DNA of 64,000 nt from an uncultured Clostridia bacterium. GTDB taxonomy: Bacteria; Bacillota; Clostridia; Oscillospirales; Ruminococcaceae. The notes beneath the pieces are model-generated. The model saw nothing but the letters and a program-made list of their open reading frames with translations, ran no database searches and was not told where the DNA came from. The DNA lies in assembly GCA_947631995.1 (NCBI GenBank), contig CANRNT010000010.1, positions 1 through 64,000 on the forward strand, given 5' to 3'. Shown here one piece after another: positions 56,641-63,907 of this stretch. Position numbers and translations under genes: made by a program. Every line of letters starts with the position of its first letter. Positions within the stretch are counted from its first letter, which is position 1.

Positions 56641-56700
56641 AGTCGGCGAAATGATTTTTCTAGGCGCAAAAGCTTGCTTTTGCGATAGGTGACGGGACTT
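56631..56700 (+). repeat. direct repeat B flanking the 55.6-56.6 kb segment
   Basis: Imperfect copy of 55,497-55,564; its end reads AGGTGACGGGACTTG, identical over 15 bases to the tRNA-Pro 3' part at 57,043-57,057. TTGCCCCATGGTTT just after it also occurs at 56,422. Confidence 0.7.
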
Positions 56701-56750
56701 GCCCCATGGTTTCAAGTCGCGTTACGACCGAAAACAAAAAACAGCAATAC

Positions 56751-56840
56751 CTCTCGATTGCCTCGAGGTATTGACATTTTTAAATGACAACATAAACGTA
56801 TATTCATGGAAACAAAAATGGGACACATCGCTCTGTGTCC
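56751..56840. other. two hairpins in the non-coding stretch before the tRNA fragment
   Basis: AATACCTC/GAGGTATT (about 56,751-56,776) and GGGACACA/TGTGTCCC (about 56,819-56,840) are both strong stems. No gene is supported between 56,700 and 57,030; a further inverted pair CCAAAACGAGT/ACTCGTTTTGG spans about 56,867-56,947. Confidence 0.55.
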
Positions 56841-56975
56841 CAAAATGGGTGCAGCTTTTCTCAGAACCAAAACGAGTTGGTAGCGCAGTTTAGCCGTCGT
56901 GAGCGCGTTTACAAGCGAACAGGCTAAGCAAGCGAGACTCGTTTTGGAGAGGAGGAGCGACGGAGTGAGTGAGAG

Positions 56976-57010
56976 GTGACTTTTCCACAAGTATAAAAGA
57001 AAAGTCGCCG
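56976..57010 (-). terminator. terminator of the former tRNA-Pro gene
   Basis: On the minus strand GGCGACTTTTC pairs with GAAAAGTCACC (one wobble) about 27 bases after the tRNA CCA end. It is probably the original terminator of the tRNA gene that served as the integration target. Confidence 0.6.
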
Positions 57011-57036
57011 CGAGTGATACGGAGTCCGCGACGACG

Positions 57037-57086
57037 TGGTCGAGGTGACGGGACTTGAACCCACGACCTCTGCGTCCCGAACGCAA
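57037..57086 (-). pseudogene. 3' half of tRNA-Pro(CGG): attachment site at the left end of the integrated element
   Basis: On the minus strand the sequence runs from the anticodon stem (TTGCG, loop TTCGGGA, anticodon CGG) through the T arm (GTGGG TTCAAGT CCCGT) to the acceptor strand CACCTCG, discriminator A and CCA. The D arm and 5' acceptor strand are missing; the sequence changes to AT-rich element DNA at 57,087. This is the usual footprint of integration into the 3' end of a tRNA gene. The intact tRNA should lie at the far end of the element, outside the window. Confidence 0.88.
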
Positions 57087-57094
57087 ACATTTAC

Positions 57095-57232
57095 TCAAAA
57101 ATATCATTTCACATTTTTTGTTTTCTTCAATATCTTGCGAATATTCGCTATTATTTAAGAAATATCATTTTATATCTTTTATATCATTTCATAACTTTTT
57201 CAAGTCATAAGCCACAAATAAGCCACAAATAT
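57095..57232. promoter_or_regulatory. candidate integrase arm-type binding sites
   Basis: ATATCATTT recurs three times (near 57,101, 57,163 and 57,181), and AAGCCACAAAT is repeated in tandem at about 57,208-57,230. They lie between the attachment core and the integrase stop, where tyrosine integrases often bind short direct repeats. Confidence 0.5.
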
Positions 57233-57236
57233 ACGG

Positions 57237-58448
57237 TTATGAATTATTATTATTGGGTTCATCAGAGAGCAAATTTTCCAGAGAATCGACAGCGTCAATA
57301 TCGGCATCTTCGAGCATATGCAGGTATTTATTGGTAGTTTCAATATCGCTGTGACCCAAACGGGATTGTACTTGTTTAAGATTTGCTCCTGCATATAGGA
57401 GCATAGTTGCTGATGTATGGCGCAGACAATGGAATTTTTTATGCTTAAAACCGTATTTTTCTAAGAATTTACTAAATTGAGCAGTAGGTGTAGTAACAAA
57501 CATCATTTTCCCATTAGATTGTGTAAATATCCAGTCTTCGTCAGCCCATAGATTTCCAAGCCGTTGTTTTTCAGCGGCTTTTTCTTTTTGCAATTCTTTT
57601 ATAAGGTCACAACAGATTTGTGTAAGGGTAACTATTCTTGTTTCATAATCCTTTGGCGGTTTAACAGCTTGTGGGTGTCCTTTTTCACGATAAGCAGCAC
57701 GTTCTATTTTAAGCTGTCTGGTTTCAAAATCAATATCACTGAATTTCAATGCTACCAATTCACCACGCCTAGCACCCGAAAAAATAGCAAGCTGTATCAA
57801 TGTCTGAAATTGTAACGGTTCTTTTTGCAAGGCTTTTAATAGTTCGGTAGCTTCTTTACGCGTGAATATCTCTGTCTTAGGCTTTTGAGCTTTTGGAAAA
57901 GTCAAGCGTTTTGAATCCGCAGGATTATCATTGATAAGTCCTTGTTTAACAGCCAGTCTGAATATGGACTTGACTGTGTCTATGTATCTCTGTACCGTTG
58001 AGGGTTTAAGTGTTTCATCACTATATTTACCGTTCTGTAGTTTCTTTTTAGATGTGCTTAACTGATTTATAAGGTCTTGTATCTGTTTAGGTTTAATATC
58101 CGTCAGTTTGTAATGTCCTAAAGCAGGTAGAATAAAGTTGTTGATATGCGCAGTATATGTATCATAGGTAGTAGGAGATAATAAAGGCTTTTCTGTTTCA
58201 AGATAAGTTTTGACAAAATCAGAAAAGCGTATATTATTTTTTATGTTTCCCAAAACCATACATTCCTGTTCAAACTCAAAGGCTATGCGTTGTACTTCTT
58301 TTTCCGCTTTCTTAGGTGACATACTTTGTGGGGGTCTGTACGTCTTGTTATGGCGTATCTGTTTACCGTTTATATCATATCCTGTGCTTACACGAATTAG
58401 ATAGCTTACACTTCCGTCCTTACCGTATCGTTTCTTTATATTTGACAT
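57237..58448 (-). CDS. int: tyrosine-type site-specific integrase
   Basis: A 403-residue recombinase. N-terminal arm-binding domain 1-70, SAM-like core-binding domain about 73-180, catalytic domain about 195-395. The catalytic set is complete: R227 in SGARRGE, H340-x-x-R343 in HCLRH, H366 in LGHSD and nucleophile Y375 in KYLH. It resembles integrases of Firmicutes phages and conjugative elements. ATG at 58,448 has GAGAGGGAA upstream. It faces the tRNA-derived attachment site, as expected for the enzyme that made the insertion. Confidence 0.93.
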   Translation of the reverse strand: MSNIKKRYGKDGSVSYLIRVSTGYDINGKQIRHNKTYRPPQSMSPKKAEKEVQRIAFEFEQECMVLGNIKNNIRFSDFVKTYLETEKPLLSPTTYDTYTAHINNFILPALGHYKLTDIKPKQIQDLINQLSTSKKKLQNGKYSDETLKPSTVQRYIDTVKSIFRLAVKQGLINDNPADSKRLTFPKAQKPKTEIFTRKEATELLKALQKEPLQFQTLIQLAIFSGARRGELVALKFSDIDFETRQLKIERAAYREKGHPQAVKPPKDYETRIVTLTQICCDLIKELQKEKAAEKQRLGNLWADEDWIFTQSNGKMMFVTTPTAQFSKFLEKYGFKHKKFHCLRHTSATMLLYAGANLKQVQSRLGHSDIETTNKYLHMLEDADIDAVDSLENLLSDEPNNNNS

Positions 58449-58510
58449 ATTTCCCTCTCTTATCAACAATATGAGTCGCTAATAACAACGTTTGTTCCTC
58501 TTATATTATA

Positions 58511-58523
58511 GATACATTGTATC
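58511..58523. promoter_or_regulatory. palindromic operator candidate GATACATTGTATC
   Basis: A perfect 13-base palindrome overlaps the -10 box of the integrase promoter, in the divergent int-xis gap. Confidence 0.55.
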
Positions 58524-58544
58524 ACTAATTATGTACGTTGTCAA
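58516..58544 (-). promoter_or_regulatory. integrase promoter
   Basis: On the minus strand TTGACA (58,544-58,539) and TACAAT (58,521-58,516) are 17 bases apart, about 68 bases before int. Confidence 0.8.
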
Positions 58545-58564
58545 GATAAGGAGGGAAAAAAGAA

Positions 58565-58747
58565 ATGGAAAACAAATTACCAGAGTTTATGACAATACCA
58601 CAGGCGGCAAAAAAACTGAACTTACCACAAAATTTATTGCGTACACTAAAAAAAGACGGAATAATTACAGGTGTACAGTCGGGAAACAGGGTTTACATCA
58701 ATATGGACGACCTTATAAAATATCTGTCTACTAATAAAATTAAGTAA
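58565..58747 (+). CDS. excisionase-like helix-turn-helix protein
   Basis: A 60-residue MerR/excisionase-type DNA-binding protein: MTIPQAAKKLNLPQNLLR forms the winged helix-turn-helix and RVYINMDDLIKYL the wing and last helix. It is divergent from int, with AGGAGGG 11 bases before ATG. Such proteins direct excision and may repress int. A short hairpin (58,751-58,778) follows. Confidence 0.8.
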   Translation: MENKLPEFMTIPQAAKKLNLPQNLLRTLKKDGIITGVQSGNRVYINMDDLIKYLSTNKIK

Positions 58748-58750
58748 AAT

Positions 58751-58784
58751 AATAGCGGCTCGGTAAAGAGTCGCTATTAGTCTT
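58751..58784 (+). terminator. possible terminator after the excisionase-like gene
   Basis: AATAGCG and CTC (58,751-58,761) pair with GAG and CGCTATT (58,768-58,778), with a bulge; the following AGTCTT is a weak T-run. Confidence 0.4.
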
Positions 58785-58854
58785 AAAACACAAATCTTTT
58801 TTCTGTCGTCAATAGATTTGTAGAATTAAATTATTAAATATTTGCAAAAAACTA

Positions 58855-58883
58855 TTGACACAGGACATAATTTATGATATAAT
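58855..58883 (+). promoter_or_regulatory. promoter of the element's rightward genes
   Basis: Full consensus TTGACA (58,855-58,860) and TATAAT (58,878-58,883), 17-base spacing, 35 bases before the next gene. Confidence 0.9.
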
Positions 58884-58917
58884 ATTAATAAAGGAAAAAG
58901 AAAAAGGGGGTGAAGAT

Positions 58918-59163
58918 ATGAAATGGACAAAAAATGACAGAGGAGATTTTGAGTTTGGTATTCCAGAGGATTTTGATGAACATTTTACCGTATTAAAAGG
59001 TCCAGAGGGAGAGCAGGTAGATGTTACAGCAGAAGTTTTTACTAATGCAAATCAGACCACTCAAACACTCGTTATGGAATACGCACACAGACTTTTGGCT
59101 GAAAAGCGTGAAGCAGAAAAAGCCGAAAAGAAAAATGCTAAGAGCAACATAGAACTTGATTAA
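58918..59163 (+). CDS. hypothetical small protein of the element
   Basis: An 81-residue acidic protein ending in a Lys/Glu/Ala-rich helix (EKREAEKAEKKNAK). No family recognised. A strong GGGGGTGA ribosome site six bases before ATG and the consensus promoter upstream indicate high expression. It is the first gene of the rightward block. Confidence 0.75.
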   Translation: MKWTKNDRGDFEFGIPEDFDEHFTVLKGPEGEQVDVTAEVFTNANQTTQTLVMEYAHRLLAEKREAEKAEKKNAKSNIELD

Positions 59164-59319
59164 GGCGAATGGAGTCTTAATCGTCTACGACAATGGATTA
59201 AGTGTTCTTATAGAACGCTGCGTAATTTCCAAAGAGGTTGCTGGTAACGGAGAGCAATCTGTAATGGGTTGCTCTCCACACAAGGTTAGAACATTAAACC
59301 TGTACTTGGAGAGATAAAT
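59164..59319 (+). other. non-coding gap with hairpin
   Basis: GGAGAGCAA (59,249-59,257) pairs with TTGCTCTCC (59,269-59,277) without a following T-run, so it is more likely a structured leader element than a terminator. Confidence 0.5.
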
Positions 59320-59868
59320 ATGAGTAAAATTAACAAAATATCTTTTAACAATGTTGATATGACAGAATGTATATACAGTGAAAAAGAAAAGGGCTGTTGG
59401 TCGTGGTATGGAGTAGGCAATCCTTTTTCAAAAAGTGCCGCACGCTTTGAATTTGCTCTTATAAAACGAGCAGGGTTAGTAGAATGGTTAGAAGACCAGT
59501 TTTGCGATTGTCTATTGTGCATAGACGATTATTGGTACAATAAATATGAAGCGTGTGAATTATTAAATCATGCACCAGACTACATAAGATATTTATTAGG
59601 AGCGGTCGATATAAACTATATTTGTGTAGATTTAATTCATATCAATAATCAATTTATGACATCAGTCATTATTTATCCGCGAAGTAATAACTATGCAATT
59701 GAAAGAGTTGTAACTATTCAATTGACCGAAGAAGAACTAAAACAATTTAATGATAAATTTTCTGACATTCTTCGCATAAAAGAACAAGAAGAAAAAGAAC
59801 AATATAAACAAGAAAAAGCTAAAAGGAGTAAGGGTCAAGGAAACTTAAATCAATTGGATATAGCATAA
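59320..59868 (+). CDS. hypothetical protein of the element
   Basis: A 182-residue soluble protein with no family I recognise. Residues 20-70 are rich in aromatics (GCWSWYGVGNPF, CIDDYWYN), and the C-terminal 40 residues form a charged helix (EQEEKEQYKQEKAKRS). TTGGAGAG precedes ATG. AT-rich codon use, as in the other element genes. Confidence 0.7.
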   Translation: MSKINKISFNNVDMTECIYSEKEKGCWSWYGVGNPFSKSAARFEFALIKRAGLVEWLEDQFCDCLLCIDDYWYNKYEACELLNHAPDYIRYLLGAVDINYICVDLIHINNQFMTSVIIYPRSNNYAIERVVTIQLTEEELKQFNDKFSDILRIKEQEEKEQYKQEKAKRSKGQGNLNQLDIA

Positions 59869-59958
59869 AGAAAGATAATAAATTTTTAAGCCAAAATGAA
59901 GTAATAAAAGAGCTGAATTATTCTTCACGGGAGAGAGAATAAGGAAGGACACATAATA

Positions 59959-60363
59959 ATGGATAGACGAATGAGCAGAGGAAAAGGATATGAGGGTAAT
60001 AAAGAAGTATGGGTATACGGATATTATATTAATACATACAATACACCTATTATAGTTATCCCCGACACAGCAAAAGAAGTGGTGGTAGCCTCTGCCTCGG
60101 TAGGTCAGTTCACAGGACTGTACGATAACACACCGTGGAGCGAACTCTCTGTAAGGGAGCAACGTAAGTGGCTTGCTCTTAACGATAATGACGAATGGCT
60201 CGGTCGCCCCGTCTTTGAGGGAGATATAGTAAAAACAAATCAAGGTAATATCTGTCAAGTCGTTTGGGGTTCTTCTGGCTGGTGCTTAACAGGTAATGAA
60301 ACATTCCAAAATATTAAAGTCATAGGCAATGTATATGATACGAAAGACGTGTCTGAAAAATGA
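59959..60363 (+). CDS. YopX-family phage protein
   Basis: A 134-residue protein. VGQFTGLYDN (about 48-57) and GRPVFEGDIVK (about 81-91), followed by a short beta-rich end, match the YopX family found in Bacillus phage SPbeta and many Firmicutes prophages; the function is unknown. AAGGAAGG lies before ATG. Its stop overlaps the next start as ATGA. Confidence 0.85.
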   Translation: MDRRMSRGKGYEGNKEVWVYGYYINTYNTPIIVIPDTAKEVVVASASVGQFTGLYDNTPWSELSVREQRKWLALNDNDEWLGRPVFEGDIVKTNQGNICQVVWGSSGWCLTGNETFQNIKVIGNVYDTKDVSEK

Positions 60364-60890
60364 TAAGTAATAAAGATATAGTTCAAGCAAAAGAGAAAAA
60401 ATACGAAACGTGGTGGGATAAACACTATATAACCTTATTGAGAATACTTTTTTGGTATATCTACCTTCCATTACTCTTGTTTGAAAAAATCGAGCAATTG
60501 ATAGAAAAACAGTATACAGTAAATGATAAGCACACGGAAAAGTATCTTGATAAAGCGTTTTTAGGACTTATAACAACATATAGTGAAGATAACATTATCG
60601 TTCTCTTTGGCAGGGGTCGCATGAGCAATAACTTTCATGTAAGTCATGCGTTTGACAGTCATGATTTTATTTATAATAAATGTGCAGGACGTAAAGCTAA
60701 TAGATATTTCAGTCAATTTAAGATTGAGGACATAGATAAGCTGGTAATAAGCTATGAAATCAAAGGCTATACAAAGATAGTTATAAATAGTTGGTTAGAC
60801 TGGGAACACGCAAAACGAGAGTATAACATTAAATATTGTGGTGATATAGATAACGCTAAAGCAGTTATTTGGATAAAGAAAGAAGGATAA
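60360..60890 (+). CDS. hypothetical protein of the element, one membrane helix
   Basis: A 176-residue protein with a hydrophobic segment at about 23-43 (ITLLRILFWYIYLPLLLF) and a soluble C-terminal domain (IIVLFGRGRMSNNFHVSHAF, KLVISYEIKGYTKIVINS). No family recognised. Coupled to the YopX gene by ATGA. Confidence 0.7.
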   Translation: MISNKDIVQAKEKKYETWWDKHYITLLRILFWYIYLPLLLFEKIEQLIEKQYTVNDKHTEKYLDKAFLGLITTYSEDNIIVLFGRGRMSNNFHVSHAFDSHDFIYNKCAGRKANRYFSQFKIEDIDKLVISYEIKGYTKIVINSWLDWEHAKREYNIKYCGDIDNAKAVIWIKKEG

Positions 60891-60892
60891 TT

Positions 60893-61174
60893 ATGAAAAA
60901 AACAAATGTAAAAAATTTATCAATTGTATTTGACCTGTTTGTCATGTATATATGTATGGCAATAGTATTGATTTTAATGATTATAATGGCAATTTTAGCG
61001 TGCTTTGGGTATGGTGGTATACATAATGAAGTAAAAGATAAAATTGATAAAGGATATATAGTATATGTCAACGGCACAGAGGTAGACCCTGATAAAATCG
61101 AGATAGACAAATATTCTCCCCGTGCGTTTAGTATAGATGATAATAATGATATGATTTTGATTACGGTAGAATAA
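60893..61174 (+). CDS. small single-pass membrane protein, paralog 1
   Basis: A 93-residue protein: one long helix about 17-44, then an exposed 45-residue domain with GYIVYVNGTEVDPDKIEIDKY and IDDNNDMILITVE. AAGAAGGA precedes ATG at 60,893, two bases after the previous stop. It is clearly paralogous to the next gene. Function unknown. Confidence 0.75.
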   Translation: MKKTNVKNLSIVFDLFVMYICMAIVLILMIIMAILACFGYGGIHNEVKDKIDKGYIVYVNGTEVDPDKIEIDKYSPRAFSIDDNNDMILITVE

Positions 61175-61184
61175 GGGGTTATAT

Positions 61185-61460
61185 ATGAAAAATATTGCAA
61201 AATACATAAAAGAAAATTCAGAAATTATTGTATGCGCCATAATTATTATACTCATTATCATTGTATTTGCATTTGCTTTTAAGGCTGAAACGAATAATAG
61301 AAGTGTGTATAAAGAAGTAGAAACCAAAATTGAGAACGGTTATAATGTTTATGTTAATGGTATGGAAATTGAATCGGATAAAATAGTAATAGATAAATAT
61401 CCGTCCGATTCGTATACCATAGATGACAGCAAAGAGGTTATAATGATAACTTTAGTATAA
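61185..61460 (+). CDS. small single-pass membrane protein, paralog 2
   Basis: A 91-residue protein with one very hydrophobic helix (about 13-33) and an exposed domain GYNVYVNGMEIESDKIVIDKY, then IDDSKEVIMITLV, aligning without gaps to paralog 1. It lies 10 bases after paralog 1 and two bases before tRNA-Leu. Confidence 0.75.
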   Translation: MKNIAKYIKENSEIIVCAIIIILIIIVFAFAFKAETNNRSVYKEVETKIENGYNVYVNGMEIESDKIVIDKYPSDSYTIDDSKEVIMITLV

Positions 61461-61462
61461 AT

Positions 61463-61549
61463 GTGGGAATGACGAAACTGGCAGACGTAGTGGACTTAAA
61501 ATCCATTGATAGAAATATCGTGAGGGTTCAAATCCCTTTTCCCACACCA
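61463..61549 (+). tRNA. tRNA-Leu (UAA)
   Basis: Acceptor GTGGGAA pairs with TTCCCAC; long variable arm as in class II tRNAs; anticodon loop CTTAAAA gives UAA; T-arm GAGGGTTCAAATCCCTT; CCA is encoded (61,547-61,549). It belongs to the integrated element. Confidence 0.92.
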
Positions 61550-61657
61550 TAGACCTTTGCGGCAATCGGTGTTGTTTATTAGATGTAAGTCCGCGAATTA
61601 AAAAATAATTATTCCTACCGGTCATAGGAATAAGCCTTTATAAAGGAGAAGGTACAT
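61550..61657 (+). other. gap after tRNA-Leu with hairpin
   Basis: TTATTCCTA pairs with TAGGAATAA around 61,608-61,632, just before an AAAGGAG ribosome site (61,642-61,648). Confidence 0.5.
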
Positions 61658-61903
61658 ACGAGAATATTTGCTTATGTTTCTAAAATGACCGAAAAATACA
61701 GAAAAGATAAAGCATTTTCAAATCTTGTCGAAGCAAGGTATTATGTAAGAATCCTTACTCATCGGTTTGGCTTATTCAACTATGAGGTTGTATCTTTACG
61801 AAAGGACGGAAAACATATTGCTTATGGTATACGCCAGAATGATGGTAGACGTGTACTTACTGTTAAAGCGGTCAAAAAGTTATCTGAGCGATGGTTGAGC
61901 TGA
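61658..61903 (+). CDS. hypothetical basic protein, possible non-AUG start
   Basis: A small basic protein with pattern AFSNLVEARYYVRILTHRFG and a C-terminal VKAVKKLSERWL helix; no family recognised. The first ATG in frame is at 61,685 (72 residues), but the only ribosome site, AAAGGAG, is 36 bases upstream of it. The frame stays open to ACG at 61,658, nine bases after AAAGGAG, which would give 81 residues. The start is therefore uncertain. Confidence 0.6.
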   Translation, partial: TRIFAYVSKMTEKYRKDKAFSNLVEARYYVRILTHRFGLFNYEVVSLRKDGKHIAYGIRQNDGRRVLTVKAVKKLSERWLS

Positions 61904-61973
61904 TACATTCTTCTCCTATTGTATCAAAGTATTTGGAAATATATATTAAAGTATTTTCAAAATCAAAAAATAT

Positions 61974-62049
61974 CTGGGTGTACGTCAATTGGTAGACGGC
62001 GTGATTTGGGTTCACGTTGCTGTGGGTTCGAGTCCCACCACTCAGACCA
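61974..62049 (+). tRNA. tRNA-Pro (UGG)
   Basis: Acceptor CTGGGTG with CACTCAG (one G-T); D-arm GTC-AATTGGTA-GAC; anticodon stem CGTGA/TCACG with loop TTTGGGT, anticodon UGG; T-arm GTGGGTTCGAGTCCCAC; CCA encoded at 62,047-62,049. Confidence 0.9.
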
Positions 62050-62203
62050 ATCGAAAATATAGTATCACTTCGTAGTATATTTATGCGATGTGAGAAATAT
62101 GAGTAGCGCGACACGGCGATATGTGTAGCCGATTTGCATTTCGGCGTATAGGTCGTGAGTGTAATGCAACCAATAGCAGTGAGGTAAATCTGCTGACCTA
62201 TAT
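62050..62203 (+). other. structured gap between tRNA-Pro and tRNA-Gln
   Basis: TATAGGTC (62,147-62,154) pairs with GACCTATA (62,195-62,202), and AGCAG (62,175-62,179) with CTGCT (62,190-62,194). No coding frame. Could be a processing signal or a decayed RNA gene. Confidence 0.45.
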
Positions 62204-62279
62204 TTGGGTGTAGCCAAGCGGTAAGGCAACGGACTTTGACTCCGTCATTCCGTAGGTTCGAGTCCTACCACCCAAGCCA
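62204..62279 (+). tRNA. tRNA-Gln (UUG)
   Basis: Acceptor TTGGGTG pairs with CACCCAA; D-arm GCC-AAGCGGTAA-GGC; anticodon loop CTTTGAC, anticodon UUG; T-arm GTAGGTTCGAGTCCTAC; discriminator G and CCA encoded to 62,279. Confidence 0.94.
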
Positions 62280-62313
62280 TATTATAATAAGTTAAAGAAA
62301 GGAGTAAATAAAA

Positions 62314-63576
62314 ATGGGATTAGTAATACTTATCGGAGAATCAGGTAGTGGGAAAGATGCCGTACTGAACACGCTGGTGAACGAATACGGTTTTGAACGT
62401 ATAGTAACTGCTACTACACGCCCTGTAAGGGACGGAGAAGTAAATGGTGTTGATTATTTCTTTATGTCAAAAGAGGATTTTGAAAACGGCATAAAGAACA
62501 ACGAATTTATCGAACACCGTAAGTACAGCACTCTTGTTGGGGGCAATAAAGATATTTGGTATTATGGCAGTCCGAAACAGGAACTATCACCTGACAAGGA
62601 TTATGTTATTATCCTTGATGTGCAAGGAGCAAGAGATTATACAACATATTACGGCGAGAAGAACTGTACTGTTATACAGCTACAAGTCAGTGATGAAGTA
62701 AGAGAACAACGTGCTATGCAAAGAGGTTCTTTTGATAAGACTGAATGGGATAGAAGACTTGCCGATGATAAAATCAAGTTTTCTGAAGACCAAACAGCCG
62801 ATATTATTGACGGTATTGTAAATAATGAAGGCGATTTTAATGAAACGTATTGTGAGGTATATGATTTATATAAGAAAGAACAGATAAAAAAACTAGTTGA
62901 TTCTTTGCGTGTTCCTAAAGAATACCATTCTAATTATACTCTTATTGAAAGAATAAGAGATACAATGATAATGAAGTTAAGGTCAATGCCTTTTGGCAAA
63001 TCTCCAGACTTTGCGTTGGTTAAGCTGGCTGAGTATACCCGTATAGGAATAGCAGAGTTTTTATTAGAATCTCATATGTCAGACCTTGAATTGGCAGAAG
63101 CAATAGATATAACAAACGAAACAATTGAAGATATTATTGTAAAGATAAAAAATAATGTTGTGTTGACTTGTGATATACCTAACCGTGTTCCTATATCAAA
63201 TATTTCAGAGGCAATTAAGTATACGTTAAATGATACTTATAAGTATTATTCAAATAAATCACAAGATATAGAAAATGAATTTCCTAACGTTATATCAACG
63301 GAAATGAGAAAAATAGAGAAAGAAAAGAAAGATGCGGTCAGAGGACTTAATACACTTTATACAACAATAAATGATTATGCTTACATAAAATCAGCATATA
63401 CGAAAGATGAATTTATTATGCTGACCGATGTTATAAAAGAATATTTATATGAAAATAAAACTGCTCTTGCTGCCATAGATTCCGTTATACAAAAGTGTGA
63501 GGATAATAAGGTTTTCAAAAGCAAAGGAGAAAAAAAGAATGATAAAAAAAGCGAAATTAGCCAACTTTCTTTATAA
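62314..63576 (+). CDS. guanylate-kinase-like domain fused to an unknown C-terminal region
   Basis: A 420-residue protein. Residues 1-185 form a guanylate kinase fold: P-loop GESGSGKDA (8-16), GMP-binding segment TTRPVRDGEVNGVDYFF (34-50), IILDVQGARDY. Residues 190-300 are helical and unknown; residues about 305-400 match the next gene (RGLNTLYTTIN, YTKDEF, AIDSVIQK). Host Gmk is about 200 residues, so this is an extended phage-type enzyme. AAAGGAG precedes ATG. Nucleotide supply for phage DNA is one possibility. Confidence 0.75.
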   Translation: MGLVILIGESGSGKDAVLNTLVNEYGFERIVTATTRPVRDGEVNGVDYFFMSKEDFENGIKNNEFIEHRKYSTLVGGNKDIWYYGSPKQELSPDKDYVIILDVQGARDYTTYYGEKNCTVIQLQVSDEVREQRAMQRGSFDKTEWDRRLADDKIKFSEDQTADIIDGIVNNEGDFNETYCEVYDLYKKEQIKKLVDSLRVPKEYHSNYTLIERIRDTMIMKLRSMPFGKSPDFALVKLAEYTRIGIAEFLLESHMSDLELAEAIDITNETIEDIIVKIKNNVVLTCDIPNRVPISNISEAIKYTLNDTYKYYSNKSQDIENEFPNVISTEMRKIEKEKKDAVRGLNTLYTTINDYAYIKSAYTKDEFIMLTDVIKEYLYENKTALAAIDSVIQKCEDNKVFKSKGEKKNDKKSEISQLSL

Positions 63577-63907
63577 AATCATAGATAATTCGTATCTTTA
63601 TTATAGTCAGCAGTTTGATATGCTGGACAAAACTGCAAAAGGTAAGCCAGAGGAATTTTTCATTACGGCTAATACTGCTTTACTGAAAGAACAAGGACAA
63701 ACAATACGCGGTCTTAACGCTATCTGCTATGCCGTTGTTGACGGGGATAAAGAAACTTATACACGAGCAGAATTTTTGAAACTGGCAGATAGATTAAAAG
63801 CAGAACTGAAAGATGATGTTTCTGTTTCCGCTCTTGATTATGCAGTAAATAAAGCTCTTTCTACTTTAGATAAAGAAAGGATAGGTAGCATAGTTGAACA
63901 AGTATAA
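63539..63907 (+). CDS. hypothetical protein, paralog of the Gmk-like protein's C-terminal domain
   Basis: A 122-residue mostly helical protein. YLYYSQQ, TIRGLNAICYAV, YTRAEFLKLADRLK and SALDYAVNKAL align with residues about 305-400 of the preceding protein. ATG at 63,539 has AAAGGAG (63,523-63,529) upstream and overlaps the previous gene by 38 bases in another frame. Function unknown. Confidence 0.75.
   Translation: MIKKAKLANFLYKIIDNSYLYYSQQFDMLDKTAKGKPEEFFITANTALLKEQGQTIRGLNAICYAVVDGDKETYTRAEFLKLADRLKAELKDDVSVSALDYAVNKALSTLDKERIGSIVEQV

Noticed and set aside
58855-58917. Upstream extension of the 81-residue element gene starting at TTG 58,855
   Set aside because: That TTG is the -35 box of the consensus promoter; the strong ribosome site belongs to ATG 58,918.
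62101-62170. tRNA-like stretch ending in CAACCA between tRNA-Pro and tRNA-Gln
   Set aside because: No seven-base acceptor helix, no TTC-A-type T loop and an eight-base anticodon loop; kept only as a structured gap.
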